Of a stretch of DNA of 64,000 bases, positions 41,038-49,752 are shown one piece after another. The notes beneath the pieces were generated by a model. That model had not been told where the DNA came from. It did not search any database and saw nothing but the letters and a program-made list of their open reading frames with translations. A program made the position numbers and the translations under genes. Position 1 is the first letter of the stretch, and each line of letters opens with the position of its first letter. The DNA is from Arthrobacter sp. OV608 (GTDB taxonomy: Bacteria > Actinomycetota > Actinomycetes > Actinomycetales > Micrococcaceae): positions 62,001 through 126,000 of the forward strand of contig FOEZ01000013.1 in the NCBI GenBank assembly GCA_900110595.1, written 5' to 3'.

Positions 41038-42054
41038 ATGACTCAACCCACCTCCCGGCCGAGGCCAAAGATCGACGACGTGGCCAAAGAAGCCGGAGTC
41101 TCACGCGGCACGGTTTCCCGCGTGCTGAACGGCGGACACTGGGTCAGCCCGTCCGCCCTGGAGGCCGTCAACGCCGCCATCAAAAAGACTGGCTACCGGG
41201 TCAACCCGCATGCCCGGAACCTGGCCACCAACCGTGCCAACTCCGTGGCATTCCTGCTGACCGAAACGCATGACCGCCTGTTCGAAGACCCCAACTTCGC
41301 CGTCCTTCTGCGCGGGGCCGCCGATGCGCTGGCAGTCCACGACATCCCATTGGTCCTGATCCTGGCGGGCACCGATGACGAACAGCGCCGGGCCACGGAA
41401 TTCCTCACCTCGGGCCATGTGGACGGCGTACTGCTGGTCTCGTCCCATGCCACCCGGAAGGGGATCATCTCGAACATCATTTCCGCGGGCATTCCCGCCA
41501 TCTCCTGCGGAATCCCCCTCGGGTTCGAAAAGAAGATGGGCTACGTTGCGGCCGACGACTACGAAGGTGCCCGGGACGTCCTGCGCTACCTCCAGGACGC
41601 CGGCCGGCAGCGGATCGCCACCATCAGCGGGCCGCAGGACACCTCCGGCGGGATCCGCCGGCTTGAGGCCTACCGCGACCACCAGGGCGCGGACCTTGAT
41701 GAAGCCCTGATCGTCCACGGCGACTACAGCAAGGAAAGCGGCGCCAAGGGCATGCGGGAACTCCTCAACCGTGCACCCGGCATCGACGCCGTCTTCGCCG
41801 CCAACGACCTCATGGCCCTTGGCGCCATGGAGGTTCTGCATGAGGCCGGGCGGCGCACCCCCGAGGACGTCGCCGTCGTGGGCTTCGATGACATCAGCGC
41901 GTCCTCGGCTGCCACACCGGCGCTGACCACCGTGCGCCAGCCGTTCGAGCGGATCAGCGAGGAAATGGTCCGCCTGCTCCTGGACGTCATCGCCGGCAAG
42001 CGTCCCGCGGCCATCACCATCCCCACGGAACTGGTGGTCCGGGAGTCCGCGTGA
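41038..42054 (+). CDS. LacI-family regulator of the galactan locus
   Basis: A 338-residue regulator. The helix-turn-helix and hinge occupy about 10-65 ('KIDDVAKEAGVSRGTVSRVL' then 'GGHWVSPSALEAVNAAIKKT'). The rest is a sugar-binding fold with 'GVLLVSSHATRKGIISNIIS', 'FAANDLMALGAMEVL' and 'VAVVGFDDISASSAATPALT'. It sits 20 nt after the importer and is the only LacI gene in the window, so it is the likely binder of the related sites at 29091, 37527 and 37614. The inducer is probably galactose or a galacto-oligosaccharide. Confidence 0.92.
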   Translation: MTQPTSRPRPKIDDVAKEAGVSRGTVSRVLNGGHWVSPSALEAVNAAIKKTGYRVNPHARNLATNRANSVAFLLTETHDRLFEDPNFAVLLRGAADALAVHDIPLVLILAGTDDEQRRATEFLTSGHVDGVLLVSSHATRKGIISNIISAGIPAISCGIPLGFEKKMGYVAADDYEGARDVLRYLQDAGRQRIATISGPQDTSGGIRRLEAYRDHQGADLDEALIVHGDYSKESGAKGMRELLNRAPGIDAVFAANDLMALGAMEVLHEAGRRTPEDVAVVGFDDISASSAATPALTTVRQPFERISEEMVRLLLDVIAGKRPAAITIPTELVVRESA

Positions 42055-42080
42055 CCTTCCTGAGGTGAGCGCTGAACAAC

Positions 42081-42122
42081 AGAAGCGGACGACGGCGGGA
42101 CCTCCCTCCGTCGTCCGCTTCT
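42081..42122. terminator. Bidirectional hairpin terminator, GGACGACGGCGGG family (long form)
   Basis: The 19-nt arms 42081-42099 and 42104-42122 are complementary except for one mismatch, with an ACCT loop. It lies between the convergent LacI and idonate dehydrogenase genes. Confidence 0.7.
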
Positions 42123-42150
42123 GTTATGTGCGCTGCTGTTATGTGCGCTG
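42121..42150. repeat. Two tandem copies of a 15-bp unit
   Basis: CTGTTATGTGCGCTG occurs twice in perfect tandem (42121-42135 and 42136-42150), starting within the right arm of the hairpin. Probably a recent slippage duplication. Confidence 0.8.
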
Positions 42151-42164
42151 CCCGGAGGCTGGTG

Positions 42165-43226
42165 CTAAGCCTTTGCACCGAAGCTGAGCAGCACTTTCCC
42201 GGATTCCGCAGAGTTCCGGGCCACGCCGAAGGCTTCCAGCGCGTCCTCCACCGGGTATTCGTGCGTGATGACGGGCTCAATGTGCAGCGAGCCGTCAGCG
42301 AGGGCGGCAATGACGTCGTCGATCTCGTCGTTGAACCGGAACGAACCCTTCAGCTCGAGCTCCCGCGTGATCGCCAGCGAGATCAGCACCGGCTGCGGCC
42401 CCGTGGGCAGCAGCCCCACCATCACCACGGTGCCGCCGCGGGTGGCGCCCTGGATGGCGGACGCCAGGCCGTGGTGGTTGCCGGAGGATTCAATCACGAC
42501 GTCGGCCTCCACGGCGGCGATCGCCTCGGTTTCACCGGCGGTGATCACGTGGTCCGCTCCCACGGCTTGGGCGATCTCCAGCGGCTTGGCGTGCATGTCG
42601 ACCGCAGTGATGGGGCTTGCGCCGGCCCGTTTCAGGACCGCGACGGCAAGGGCGCCGATAGGGCCGCTTCCGATCACGAGCGCGGATTTTCCGGCCACGT
42701 CTCCGGCCCTCGCCACTGCATGCCAGGCCACCGAGGCCGGTTCGATCAGGGCGGCGGTGCGGAGATTGATGTTGTCCGGCAGGGTCCGCAGCATCCGGGT
42801 CGGAAGGTTCACGTAGCGGCTGAACGCGCCGTCCTTGTGCGGGAACCTCGCGGCGCTGCCCAGGTACGTGCAGCCAGGCGAAAGGTTGGGCCGGTCTTCC
42901 GGGTAGCGCGCCGCACCAGGGCCGGGCGTGGCGGGGTGGACTGCCACTGGAGTGCCCGCGGCTGGGCCAGTTCCGTCAGCAGCGGCACGGACCACCGTCC
43001 CGGAAATCTCGTGGCCCAGCACCAGGGGTGCCTTCAGGATGGATTCGCCGGCCGCGCCGTGCAGCCAGTAATGCAGGTCGGAGCCGCAGATGCCGCCGTA
43101 GTGCACCTCGATCACAGCCTCGTCCGGGGCCGGAGCGGCGAGGGTCAGTTCATCGATCCGGAGATCGTTCGCGGCGTGGGCCACCACAGCCGGGCCGGTA
43201 ATGGGCAGTGCTGTATCCAGGGACAT
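42165..43226 (-). CDS. L-idonate 5-dehydrogenase-like zinc dehydrogenase
   Basis: A 353-residue medium-chain dehydrogenase. Catalytic zinc ligands are C47 (YGGICGSDLHY) and H72/E73 (GHEISG). The nucleotide-binding motif is 'GSGPIGALAVAVL'. The structural-zinc Cys quartet of many relatives is not visible in the loop 'HPATPGPGAARYPEDRPNLS'. The sequence resembles L-idonate 5-dehydrogenases, which oxidise L-idonate to 5-ketogluconate, consistent with the 5-keto-reductase-like gene immediately upstream. Its start overlaps that gene's stop by one base. It is the last gene of the eight-gene operon. Confidence 0.8.
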   Translation of the reverse strand: MSLDTALPITGPAVVAHAANDLRIDELTLAAPAPDEAVIEVHYGGICGSDLHYWLHGAAGESILKAPLVLGHEISGTVVRAAADGTGPAAGTPVAVHPATPGPGAARYPEDRPNLSPGCTYLGSAARFPHKDGAFSRYVNLPTRMLRTLPDNINLRTAALIEPASVAWHAVARAGDVAGKSALVIGSGPIGALAVAVLKRAGASPITAVDMHAKPLEIAQAVGADHVITAGETEAIAAVEADVVIESSGNHHGLASAIQGATRGGTVVMVGLLPTGPQPVLISLAITRELELKGSFRFNDEIDDVIAALADGSLHIEPVITHEYPVEDALEAFGVARNSAESGKVLLSFGAKA

Positions 43227-43996
43227 CAGACCACCACCGTCATTCCGCCGTCGATGAAGATGGTCTGGCCGTTGACGAAGTCAGAACCGCTGGAGGCAAG
43301 CCATACCGCGGGCCCTGCGAGGTCCTGCACGGTCCCCCACCGGTTGGCCGGGGTGCGGCCCAGGATCCAGGAGTTGAACTGCTCGTCGTCCACCAGGTTC
43401 TGCGTCATCTCGGTGTGGATGTAGCCCGGTGCGATGCCGTTGATCTGCAGGCCGGACGCCGCCCACTCAGCGGTCATGGCACGGGTCAGGTTCCGCAGCC
43501 CGCCCTTCGCCGCAATGTACGGTGCGATGGTGGGCCGGGCGAGGTCCGTCTGGACCGAGCAGATGTTGATGATCTTGCCGTGCCCGCGCCCGATCATGAA
43601 GCGGGCAGCCTCCCGGCCCACCAGGAACGCGCTGGTCAGGTCCGTGGAAATCACCCGTTCCCAATCCTTCACATCCAGGTCCAGCATCGGCACCCGGTGC
43701 TGGATCCCGGCGTTGTTTACCAGGATCTCCAGCGGCCCCACATGCTCTTCCACCCAGGCAACACCGCGCGCGGCCTCGGCGTCGCTCGTGACGTCGAAGG
43801 CCACACTGTGCACCCGGCCGGGGGCGAAGTCCGCCGCCATGGCCGCCGCGGCATCCTGGAGCCGCTCCTCATTGACGCCGTTCAGCACCACTGTTGCACC
43901 GGCGTCGGCCAACGCCCTCGCCAGGGCGCTGCCGATCCCGCGGCTGGACCCGGTGACCAGCGCAACCCGGCCGGTCAAATCAAAAAGTGAACTCAT
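43226..43996 (-). CDS. Gluconate 5-dehydrogenase-like SDR
   Basis: A 256-residue short-chain dehydrogenase, starting at 43996 inside the stop of the preceding gene (ATGA). 'TGSSRGIGSAL' is the cofactor motif, 'NNAGIQHR' and the catalytic 'SVQTDLARPTIAPYIAAKGG' (Ser, Tyr, Lys) follow. The N-terminal 'LFDLTGRVALVTGSSRGIG' is typical of IdnO/gluconate 5-dehydrogenase, which interconverts 5-ketogluconate and gluconate. With the neighbouring idonate-type enzyme it would form an idonate-to-gluconate route. Confidence 0.82.
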   Translation of the reverse strand: MSSLFDLTGRVALVTGSSRGIGSALARALADAGATVVLNGVNEERLQDAAAAMAADFAPGRVHSVAFDVTSDAEAARGVAWVEEHVGPLEILVNNAGIQHRVPMLDLDVKDWERVISTDLTSAFLVGREAARFMIGRGHGKIINICSVQTDLARPTIAPYIAAKGGLRNLTRAMTAEWAASGLQINGIAPGYIHTEMTQNLVDDEQFNSWILGRTPANRWGTVQDLAGPAVWLASSGSDFVNGQTIFIDGGMTVVV

Positions 43997-44937
43997 GCGA
44001 ACGGACCTGCCTGGACGAGGTTGGCCGGAGTCTGGCCGGCTGCCAGCGCCTCGAGCTGCTTCCGGAGGAGCTTCAGGATCCGCGGCTGGAACGCCGAGGC
44101 GTTGCCGCCCACGTGCGGTGTAATCAGGGCGTTGGTGGTGGACCACAGCGGGTGGTCCTGCGGCAACGGCTCAGGATCAACCACGTCAATGGCGCACTGC
44201 AGGCGGCCGGACAGGACTTCCTTGGTCAGCGCGGCGGTGTCCACCACGGAACCGCGGCCCACGTTCACCACCAGGGCACCGTCCGGCAGGGCAGCCAGGA
44301 CCTCTTCGCCGATCAGCTGGTGGGTGTGCTCGTTCAGGGGCAGCACCGAAACCAGGATGTCGTGCGAGGCGGCGAGCGCGGCCAGTTCGGAGGACGCGTG
44401 AACCTGGCCATGCTCATCCGTCCGGGCCGAGCTGCCCACCCGGGTAATGGAGACTTCGAAAGGCTCCAGCCGGCGCGCAATCTCGTGCCCGATCCCGCCC
44501 ACGCCCACCAGCAGCACCTTGCGGTCCGCAAGCGACTGCCGCCGCTCCGGCCGCCACAGGCCATATTGCTGGTCCCGGACGGCCTGGTCGATGCCCCGCA
44601 GCTTGGCGAGGATCAGGCCGATGGCGAGCTCCGCCGTCGCCGCCGCGTGGACTCCGGAGGCATTCGCGACGCCGGCCGCCGGGCCGGCAGCCTCAATCAC
44701 GCCGTCGTATCCGGTGGACTGCGTCTGGACGAACTTCAGGTCCTGCACCTTGGCCAGGGACACCAGCACTGCGCCGGCGTTGATGTACGGCAGGATGACG
44801 CCGTCGATCCCAGCCAGCGTCCCGCCGTCGGGATCCTCGTTCAGGTCCCAGACCACTCCCCGCAGCCCGGCGGGCAGGGGTGAGAGATCGTCGAGGAGCT
44901 GCTGGTCGGGGAAGCTGACGGTGCGGACTTTTTGCAT
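43993..44937 (-). CDS. D-isomer-specific 2-hydroxyacid dehydrogenase
   Basis: A 314-residue NAD(P)-dependent dehydrogenase. The cofactor motif 'VLLVGVGGIGHEIARRL', the catalytic Arg in 'VNVGRGSVVDTAAL', Glu in 'DVVDPEPLPQDHPLW' and His in 'ITPHVGG' are all in place. It could reduce 2-ketogluconate or another 2-keto acid, in line with sugar-acid neighbours. It overlaps the next gene by 4 nt and is 42 nt downstream of the SDR ending at 44980. Confidence 0.87.
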   Translation of the reverse strand: MQKVRTVSFPDQQLLDDLSPLPAGLRGVVWDLNEDPDGGTLAGIDGVILPYINAGAVLVSLAKVQDLKFVQTQSTGYDGVIEAAGPAAGVANASGVHAAATAELAIGLILAKLRGIDQAVRDQQYGLWRPERRQSLADRKVLLVGVGGIGHEIARRLEPFEVSITRVGSSARTDEHGQVHASSELAALAASHDILVSVLPLNEHTHQLIGEEVLAALPDGALVVNVGRGSVVDTAALTKEVLSGRLQCAIDVVDPEPLPQDHPLWSTTNALITPHVGGNASAFQPRILKLLRKQLEALAAGQTPANLVQAGPFA

Positions 44938-44979
44938 CGGGAACCTATCAATCGGTGGAACTGGTTGGCGTGGCGGTGG

Positions 44980-45729
44980 CTAGCGCCGGTCGAACGTGAG
45001 GCCGCCGGGCACCTGGAACGTGGGCATCAGTTCAAGCATGCCAACATTTACGTGCCGGGGTGTTTCGATGGCGTAATCCATGGCGTTGACGATGTCATCG
45101 GTGGTCAGCGACTCGTAGCCCTCGTAGTAGGTCTTCCACGCCTCTTCCATGGCCTCCGGCGTTCCGCCCATGTTGCGGCCGAAGATCTCCGTCTCCACCC
45201 GGCCGGGGCAGATTTCGGTGACGCGGATGCGCTTGCCCACGGTGTCGTTGCGGAGCTGGCGGGAGATCTGGTGCACCGCGGCCTTGGTGGCGTGGTAAAC
45301 CGTGTGGCCGTAGAAGTTGTACACGCCGGCGATGGAGCTGACGTTGATGACGTGCCCGCGGTCGCGTTCCACCATGCCCGGCAGCACCAGCCGGGTCAGC
45401 TGCAGCAGGCCGCGGAGGTTCACGTCGATGAGTTCGTCGATGTCGCCCTCGCTGGAGTCCAGGATGTTGCCTGGCCGGGAGACGCCGGCGCAGTTCACCA
45501 GGATGTCCACTTCAAGGCTTCCGACGGCGGCAGTCAGGGCCGCGGTGTCCGTCAGGTCCACCACGTGGGGCACTGCGCCGGTTTTGTCCGCGAGTTCCTT
45601 CAGGCGGTCCTCGTTCCGGGCTACGGCGTGGACGGTGAGTCCGCGCTTGGCCAGGCGTTCGGCGATGGCGGCACCCATGCCGGTGGAGGCACCGGTCACC
45701 AGGGCGGTTGAGTAGTCAGAAAAAGTCAC
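44980..45729 (-). CDS. SDR oxidoreductase
   Basis: A 249-residue short-chain dehydrogenase. The GTG at 45729 has AGGAGA upstream. 'ALVTGASTGMGAAIAERLAK' binds the cofactor, 'NCAGVSRPG' replaces the usual NNAG, and 'SSIAGVYNFYGHTVYHATKA' carries the Ser/Tyr/Lys triad. The later part 'ICPGRVETEIFGR' is typical of the YdfG/serine-dehydrogenase-like group. It lies between the MHS permease and the 2-hydroxyacid dehydrogenase in one operon. Substrate unknown. Confidence 0.87.
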   Translation of the reverse strand: MTFSDYSTALVTGASTGMGAAIAERLAKRGLTVHAVARNEDRLKELADKTGAVPHVVDLTDTAALTAAVGSLEVDILVNCAGVSRPGNILDSSEGDIDELIDVNLRGLLQLTRLVLPGMVERDRGHVINVSSIAGVYNFYGHTVYHATKAAVHQISRQLRNDTVGKRIRVTEICPGRVETEIFGRNMGGTPEAMEEAWKTYYEGYESLTTDDIVNAMDYAIETPRHVNVGMLELMPTFQVPGGLTFDRR

Positions 45730-45782
45730 GGATATCTCCTGTGGGCAGCTCGGGGCTGCGGTGGTAGTTGTCGCGGGAAAGG

Positions 45783-47123
45783 TCAGGCGTCGCGGAGCGG
45801 CAGGTGCGCCCGGTCCTTCACCGTGCTGACGGCGGCGAGCGTGCCCAGTGCGGTAATCACGGCGTAGAAGGCAGGCATGTAGATGTTGCCGGTGGACGAG
45901 ATCAGCCAGGTCATCAGCAGCGGGGCGGTGCCGCCGAAGAGTGCCGAGGAGATGTTGTAGCCCAGGCCGTAGGCGGAGTAGCGGACGCGGGTAGGGAAGA
46001 GTTCCACGATCAGGATGTGGATCACTGCCGTGTGGCCGGCGAAGACCACTGCCATGATGCAGGCACCCAGGATGGCCAGGGCCATCTCGCCGGTGGCGAT
46101 CAGGGCGTAGGAGGGGATGCCCAGGACGGCCATGGCGATGGCGGAACCGGCGATGACTTTCTTGCGGCCTACCCTGTCCGAGAGTGCGCCCATAAACGGG
46201 ATGGCGATGCAGATGACCACCAGGCTGCAGGCGGTGACCAGCAGTGCCTCGCCGATGGTGAAGTTGAGCTGCTTGCCCTTGAGGAATGTGGGCATGTAGG
46301 AGAACAGGACGTAGTAGCCGGAGCCGTTCATCAGCGGGATGAACAGGGCCAGGAGCATGGCGCGGCGGTGCTCTGCGGAGGCGAAGGCTTCCTTGAGCGG
46401 GTTCTTGGACAGCCCGCCTTCTTCCTTGAGCTTCTGGAAGTTGGGGGTGTCCGCGATGGCCTTGCGGATGTACCAGCCGATGATGCCCATGGGGATGGCC
46501 ACCAGGAACGGAATGCGCCATGCGAACGCACCGAACCCGCCGCCGTCGATCGCTGCCTGGGTGAGCCACGGGGACATGGAGAAGGCAACCAGGGTGCCAG
46601 TCAGCAGTGCGGCGAAGGAGGCGATCTGGGCGTAGGAGGTGATGATGCCGCGCTTGCCTTCCGGAGCGTGCTCGGCGAGGAAGGTCATGGCGCCGGCAGC
46701 TTCGCCGCCCACGGAGAAGCCCTGCAGCAGCCGGAGCAGCACCAGCAGGATGGGCGCCGCGATGCCGATGGCCGCGTAGTTGGGCAGCAGGCCGATCCCG
46801 GCCGTGGCCACGCTGATCAGCAGGATGACGAAGACCAGTAGCTTTTGCCGCCCTATCCGGTCGCCCAGGTAGCCGCAGACCACGGCGCCAAGGGGGCGCA
46901 CGAAGAAGGAGACGGCGTAGCCGGCGAAAACGAACAACAGGGCGTTGTCCGGGTTGCCGGGAGCCAGGAAAACAAGGGCAAGGGTCCCCGCCATGAAGGC
47001 GAAGATGCCGTTGTCATAAAGTTCCACAAAGATGCCGACGCAGCCGGCCGTGACGACCTTGCGGGTCTGCTTGCTGCTGAGCCGCTCTTGGTGCGGCTGG
47101 GCCGCATGCGTAGAAGTGGACAT
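45783..47123 (-). CDS. MHS-type MFS permease for organic acids
   Basis: A 446-residue permease with twelve hydrophobic segments. 'GIFVELYDNGIFAFMAG', 'PLGAVVCGYLGDRIGRQKLL' and 'RLLQGFSVGGEAAGAMTFLA' are the landmarks of the metabolite:proton symporter branch (ShiA/ProP/KgtP-like), which carries carboxylates and compatible solutes. It is placed between the pxpC-like gene and the dehydrogenases, so it may import the acid that the operon degrades. AAGGAAA precedes the ATG. Confidence 0.88.
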   Translation of the reverse strand: MSTSTHAAQPHQERLSSKQTRKVVTAGCVGIFVELYDNGIFAFMAGTLALVFLAPGNPDNALLFVFAGYAVSFFVRPLGAVVCGYLGDRIGRQKLLVFVILLISVATAGIGLLPNYAAIGIAAPILLVLLRLLQGFSVGGEAAGAMTFLAEHAPEGKRGIITSYAQIASFAALLTGTLVAFSMSPWLTQAAIDGGGFGAFAWRIPFLVAIPMGIIGWYIRKAIADTPNFQKLKEEGGLSKNPLKEAFASAEHRRAMLLALFIPLMNGSGYYVLFSYMPTFLKGKQLNFTIGEALLVTACSLVVICIAIPFMGALSDRVGRKKVIAGSAIAMAVLGIPSYALIATGEMALAILGACIMAVVFAGHTAVIHILIVELFPTRVRYSAYGLGYNISSALFGGTAPLLMTWLISSTGNIYMPAFYAVITALGTLAAVSTVKDRAHLPLRDA

Positions 47124-47178
47124 GGCTTTCCTTACTTAAGGGGATGGTAACAAGGGTTTGACGCTGGGGCGAGGGTGT

Positions 47179-48234
47179 TTAGCTTCCTGCGGCCGGCGCG
47201 AGCCGGGGCCATTCTGGTTGGTTGCTGTAGTGGTTGCTTGGCTGGTTGCTTGGTGGGTTGCCTGGCTGGTCGCCGATGCCCAGGAGGGCGAAGACGGTAC
47301 TGACGGTGGAGCGGAGTGTTTCCAGTTCCCGGAGCGCTGCGCGGTATTTGGCTGTTGCTTCCGGGACGGAGGTTCTTCGGAAGGTGATTTTGTGGCCGGG
47401 GCGGGCCTGGGCAAGGACGTCCAGCGAGCGGCTGGTGACCACTGCCAGGACGGGGTAGCCGGCGGTGACCCCGCGGCCGCGGTGCAGCACCAGGAGCTCG
47501 TCCCGGGAGGGCACCTCGATGGCGCCCACCGGGACGCCGCGGGACAGCACCTCGGCCGTGGACTGGCGTTCGGGAAGGGCCCCGCCCAGCCGCAGGCCGA
47601 TGTGGTTGCTCCAGGCGCTGACGGTGTACTCGGTGTTGTAGAGCAGGTCCGCGGTGCCGCCGAACTCCTCCACATCGGGTCCGTCCGTCACCTCCACCAC
47701 GGCCGTGCTGGTGAATTGCGGCCGGGTGAGGCCCAGGCGGAAGAGGGGAAGGTCGAAGTATGGCTGGCGGATGGGCGGAACGTTGCGGAAAGTCTTCAGT
47801 TCCCTGCCTTCGATGAGCCGCAGGCCGAAGCCGACGACGGTGTCCGGCGCGCAGCTGCCCAGCAGAACCGGCGCCTCCACTGAGCCGTGGACGGCGATGT
47901 AGGCGCGCAGGCCGCCGTCGATCCTTCGGAGCGCCACCGTCTCCCCCGCCCTTACGGACACCGGCTCCCACTGCTGGCACTCGCGCCCGCCCACCGTGAG
48001 GTGCAGGGGTGCGCCGGTGACGGCGATGAGGAGGTCCGTGGTGGCCCGCATGCGGAAGTCCAGTGCGGTAACTTCCAGCAGCGGGGCGTTGTCCGGATTG
48101 CCGGCAAGGATGTTGGCGGCGCGGGCCGAGAACTGGTCCAGCGCGCCGTTCACGGGCAGCCCGAACCGGGGTCCGCGGAAGCGTCCCAGGTCAGTTACCA
48201 CTGAGTTGCCGGGCTGCTGGATGACCAGGCTCAT
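47179..48234 (-). CDS. pxpC: 5-oxoprolinase subunit C-like (biotin-dependent carboxyltransferase family)
   Basis: A 351-residue protein starting in the stop of the pxpB-like gene (ATGA). 'TDLGRFRGPRFGLPVNGALD' and 'NILAGNPDNAPLLEVTALDF' are the family signature of PxpC/KipA, and 'SNHIGLRLGGALPERQ' is a second landmark. The last 25 residues are an unusual Asn/Gln/Pro/Ser repeat (GNPPSNQPSNHYSNQP) encoded by TGG/TTG-rich DNA. With PxpA and PxpB it would open 5-oxoproline to glutamate using ATP, although the neighbours suggest that another substrate is possible. Confidence 0.85.
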   Translation of the reverse strand: MSLVIQQPGNSVVTDLGRFRGPRFGLPVNGALDQFSARAANILAGNPDNAPLLEVTALDFRMRATTDLLIAVTGAPLHLTVGGRECQQWEPVSVRAGETVALRRIDGGLRAYIAVHGSVEAPVLLGSCAPDTVVGFGLRLIEGRELKTFRNVPPIRQPYFDLPLFRLGLTRPQFTSTAVVEVTDGPDVEEFGGTADLLYNTEYTVSAWSNHIGLRLGGALPERQSTAEVLSRGVPVGAIEVPSRDELLVLHRGRGVTAGYPVLAVVTSRSLDVLAQARPGHKITFRRTSVPEATAKYRAALRELETLRSTVSTVFALLGIGDQPGNPPSNQPSNHYSNQPEWPRLAPAAGS

Positions 48235-48962
48235 TGTGTCGCCTCCAGTTTCCTGCCGGCGTACTTCGCGAACTCTTCGGGCTGGATCTGTTGGAAGCGC
48301 AGGGTGTCGCCGGGGACGTAGGGAACCAGTGGTTCGGCGGCGACATCTAGGACGGTCAGGGGGGTCTGGCCGATGACGCACCAGCCGCCTGGCGCCGCGG
48401 CCGGTGCAATCACTGCCTGCCGGCCGGCCACCGATACTGCCCCTGCGGGCACGGACAGCCTGGGGTCCTTGAGGCGGGGCACAGGGAAGGGGAAATCGGG
48501 GCCGTCCATCATGGGCGAGCCGGCGGGGGCGCCCAGGCAGCGGATCACGTAGGACTTGGTGGTGTGAAGGGCGATGATGTCCTCGACGGAGAGCTGCTGT
48601 TGTTCGGCAACGCGCTCCAGGTCCGGGCCATATTCGCCGCCATACACCACGGGAACAAGGAATTCGCGGGGTTCCCGGGCGGGGGCGCCGGTGAATTCGA
48701 GCTGGCGCAGGCCCAGAAGGACGAAAGCCCGGACCTGGCGCGCTGAGGTGACGCCGGGATCGAATTCCACGAGAAGTGAGTCGTAGGTGGGCACTGCCCC
48801 GTGGACGCCGTCGATACCGGCAGCGTCCAGCCAGCCGGCGAGGGCATGGACCGTCGCCCAGTTTGCCTCCCGGTCCGGGGAGGACGTGACGACGCGGAGG
48901 GCGGCGTCACCGGATTCGAACACCTCCACCGGAGGCTGTGCTGGAGTTGGGGTGGCGGGCAT
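48231..48962 (-). CDS. pxpB: 5-oxoprolinase subunit B-like (allophanate hydrolase subunit 1 family)
   Basis: A 243-residue protein. 'VPVVYGGEYGPDLERVAEQQ' and 'APAGSPMMDG' with 'LKDPRLSVPAGAVSVAGRQA' are the signature of the KipI/PxpB family, and 'AAPGGWCVIGQTPLTVLD' is the usual C-terminal landmark. It overlaps pxpC by 4 nt and starts 1 nt after the pxpA stop, so all three are made together. Its KipI relatives in Bacillus also inhibit a sporulation kinase, but that is not implied here. Confidence 0.87.
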   Translation of the reverse strand: MPATPTPAQPPVEVFESGDAALRVVTSSPDREANWATVHALAGWLDAAGIDGVHGAVPTYDSLLVEFDPGVTSARQVRAFVLLGLRQLEFTGAPAREPREFLVPVVYGGEYGPDLERVAEQQQLSVEDIIALHTTKSYVIRCLGAPAGSPMMDGPDFPFPVPRLKDPRLSVPAGAVSVAGRQAVIAPAAAPGGWCVIGQTPLTVLDVAAEPLVPYVPGDTLRFQQIQPEEFAKYAGRKLEATQ

Positions 48963-48963
48963 G

Positions 48964-49752
48964 TCAGGCGGCTTTCACTTTGGCGGCGAGGACCTGGGCG
49001 AGCGGTGCAATGGTGACGCCGGCGCGTTCCAGTTCAGCGCGGACCTGGCGGGCCAGCTGGACGGCGCCTGGGGTGTCCCCGTGCAGCAGGATGGTGTCGG
49101 CAACGATCGGGAGGTCTGTTCCGGCGACGGTTTCGATGACGCCTTCGCAGACCATCCGGATGGTGCGCTCGACAATGGCCGAAGGATCGTGGATGACGGC
49201 GCCGGGACGGCTGCGCGGCACCAGGGTGCCGTCCGCTTCGTAGGCCCGGTCTGCGATGCCCACAATGCCCACAGGGAGTTGGCGGGCCGCGGCGGCATCA
49301 GCGAGTTCGCCGTCCTGGGCGAGGACGATGAGATCCGGGTTGATGCGGGCGGCCGCGTCAGCCACGGCTTCTGCATAGTCGGGGCGCGTCGCCACGAGGT
49401 TGCCGAGGCGGCCGTGCGGTGCAAGATGGACGACGCCGGCGCCATGGTAGGCGGCGAAGGCGCTGAGGGCTCCGAACTGGTACAGGATGTCGTTGCGGAC
49501 TTCGTCCGCTGTGAGGTCCATGGCGCGGCGGCCGAATCCACGGAGGTCCGGGAAGCTGGGGTGGGCACCGATGCTGACGCCGCGGCGCACGCATTCGGCC
49601 ACAGTGGCGTTCATGATGTCCGGATCTCCGGCGTGGAAGCCGCAGGCGATATTGGCGCTGGACACCACTTCGAGCAGGGCCGCGTCGTCGCCCATGGAGT
49701 AGGCGCCGAAGCCTTCTCCGAGATCTGCCACGAGATCAACTGTGGGTCCCAT
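48964..49752 (-). CDS. pxpA: 5-oxoprolinase subunit A-like (LamB/YcsF family)
   Basis: A 262-residue protein with AGGAGGG before the ATG at 49752; longer upstream readings are not supported. 'VDLVADLGEGFGAYSMGDDA' followed by 'SANIACGFHAGDPDIM' is the LamB/YcsF signature, and 'SIGAHPSFPDLRGFGRRAMD' is the second conserved block. It is the first gene of the minus-strand operon running to 42165 and is divergent from the LysR gene at 50260. Confidence 0.9.
   Translation of the reverse strand: MGPTVDLVADLGEGFGAYSMGDDAALLEVVSSANIACGFHAGDPDIMNATVAECVRRGVSIGAHPSFPDLRGFGRRAMDLTADEVRNDILYQFGALSAFAAYHGAGVVHLAPHGRLGNLVATRPDYAEAVADAAARINPDLIVLAQDGELADAAAARQLPVGIVGIADRAYEADGTLVPRSRPGAVIHDPSAIVERTIRMVCEGVIETVAGTDLPIVADTILLHGDTPGAVQLARQVRAELERAGVTIAPLAQVLAAKVKAA

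Noticed and set aside
42860..42950. Loss of the structural zinc site as evidence that the idonate-type dehydrogenase is broken
   Set aside because: The catalytic zinc ligands and cofactor motif are intact and the loop looks like a natural variant, so the gene is called functional.
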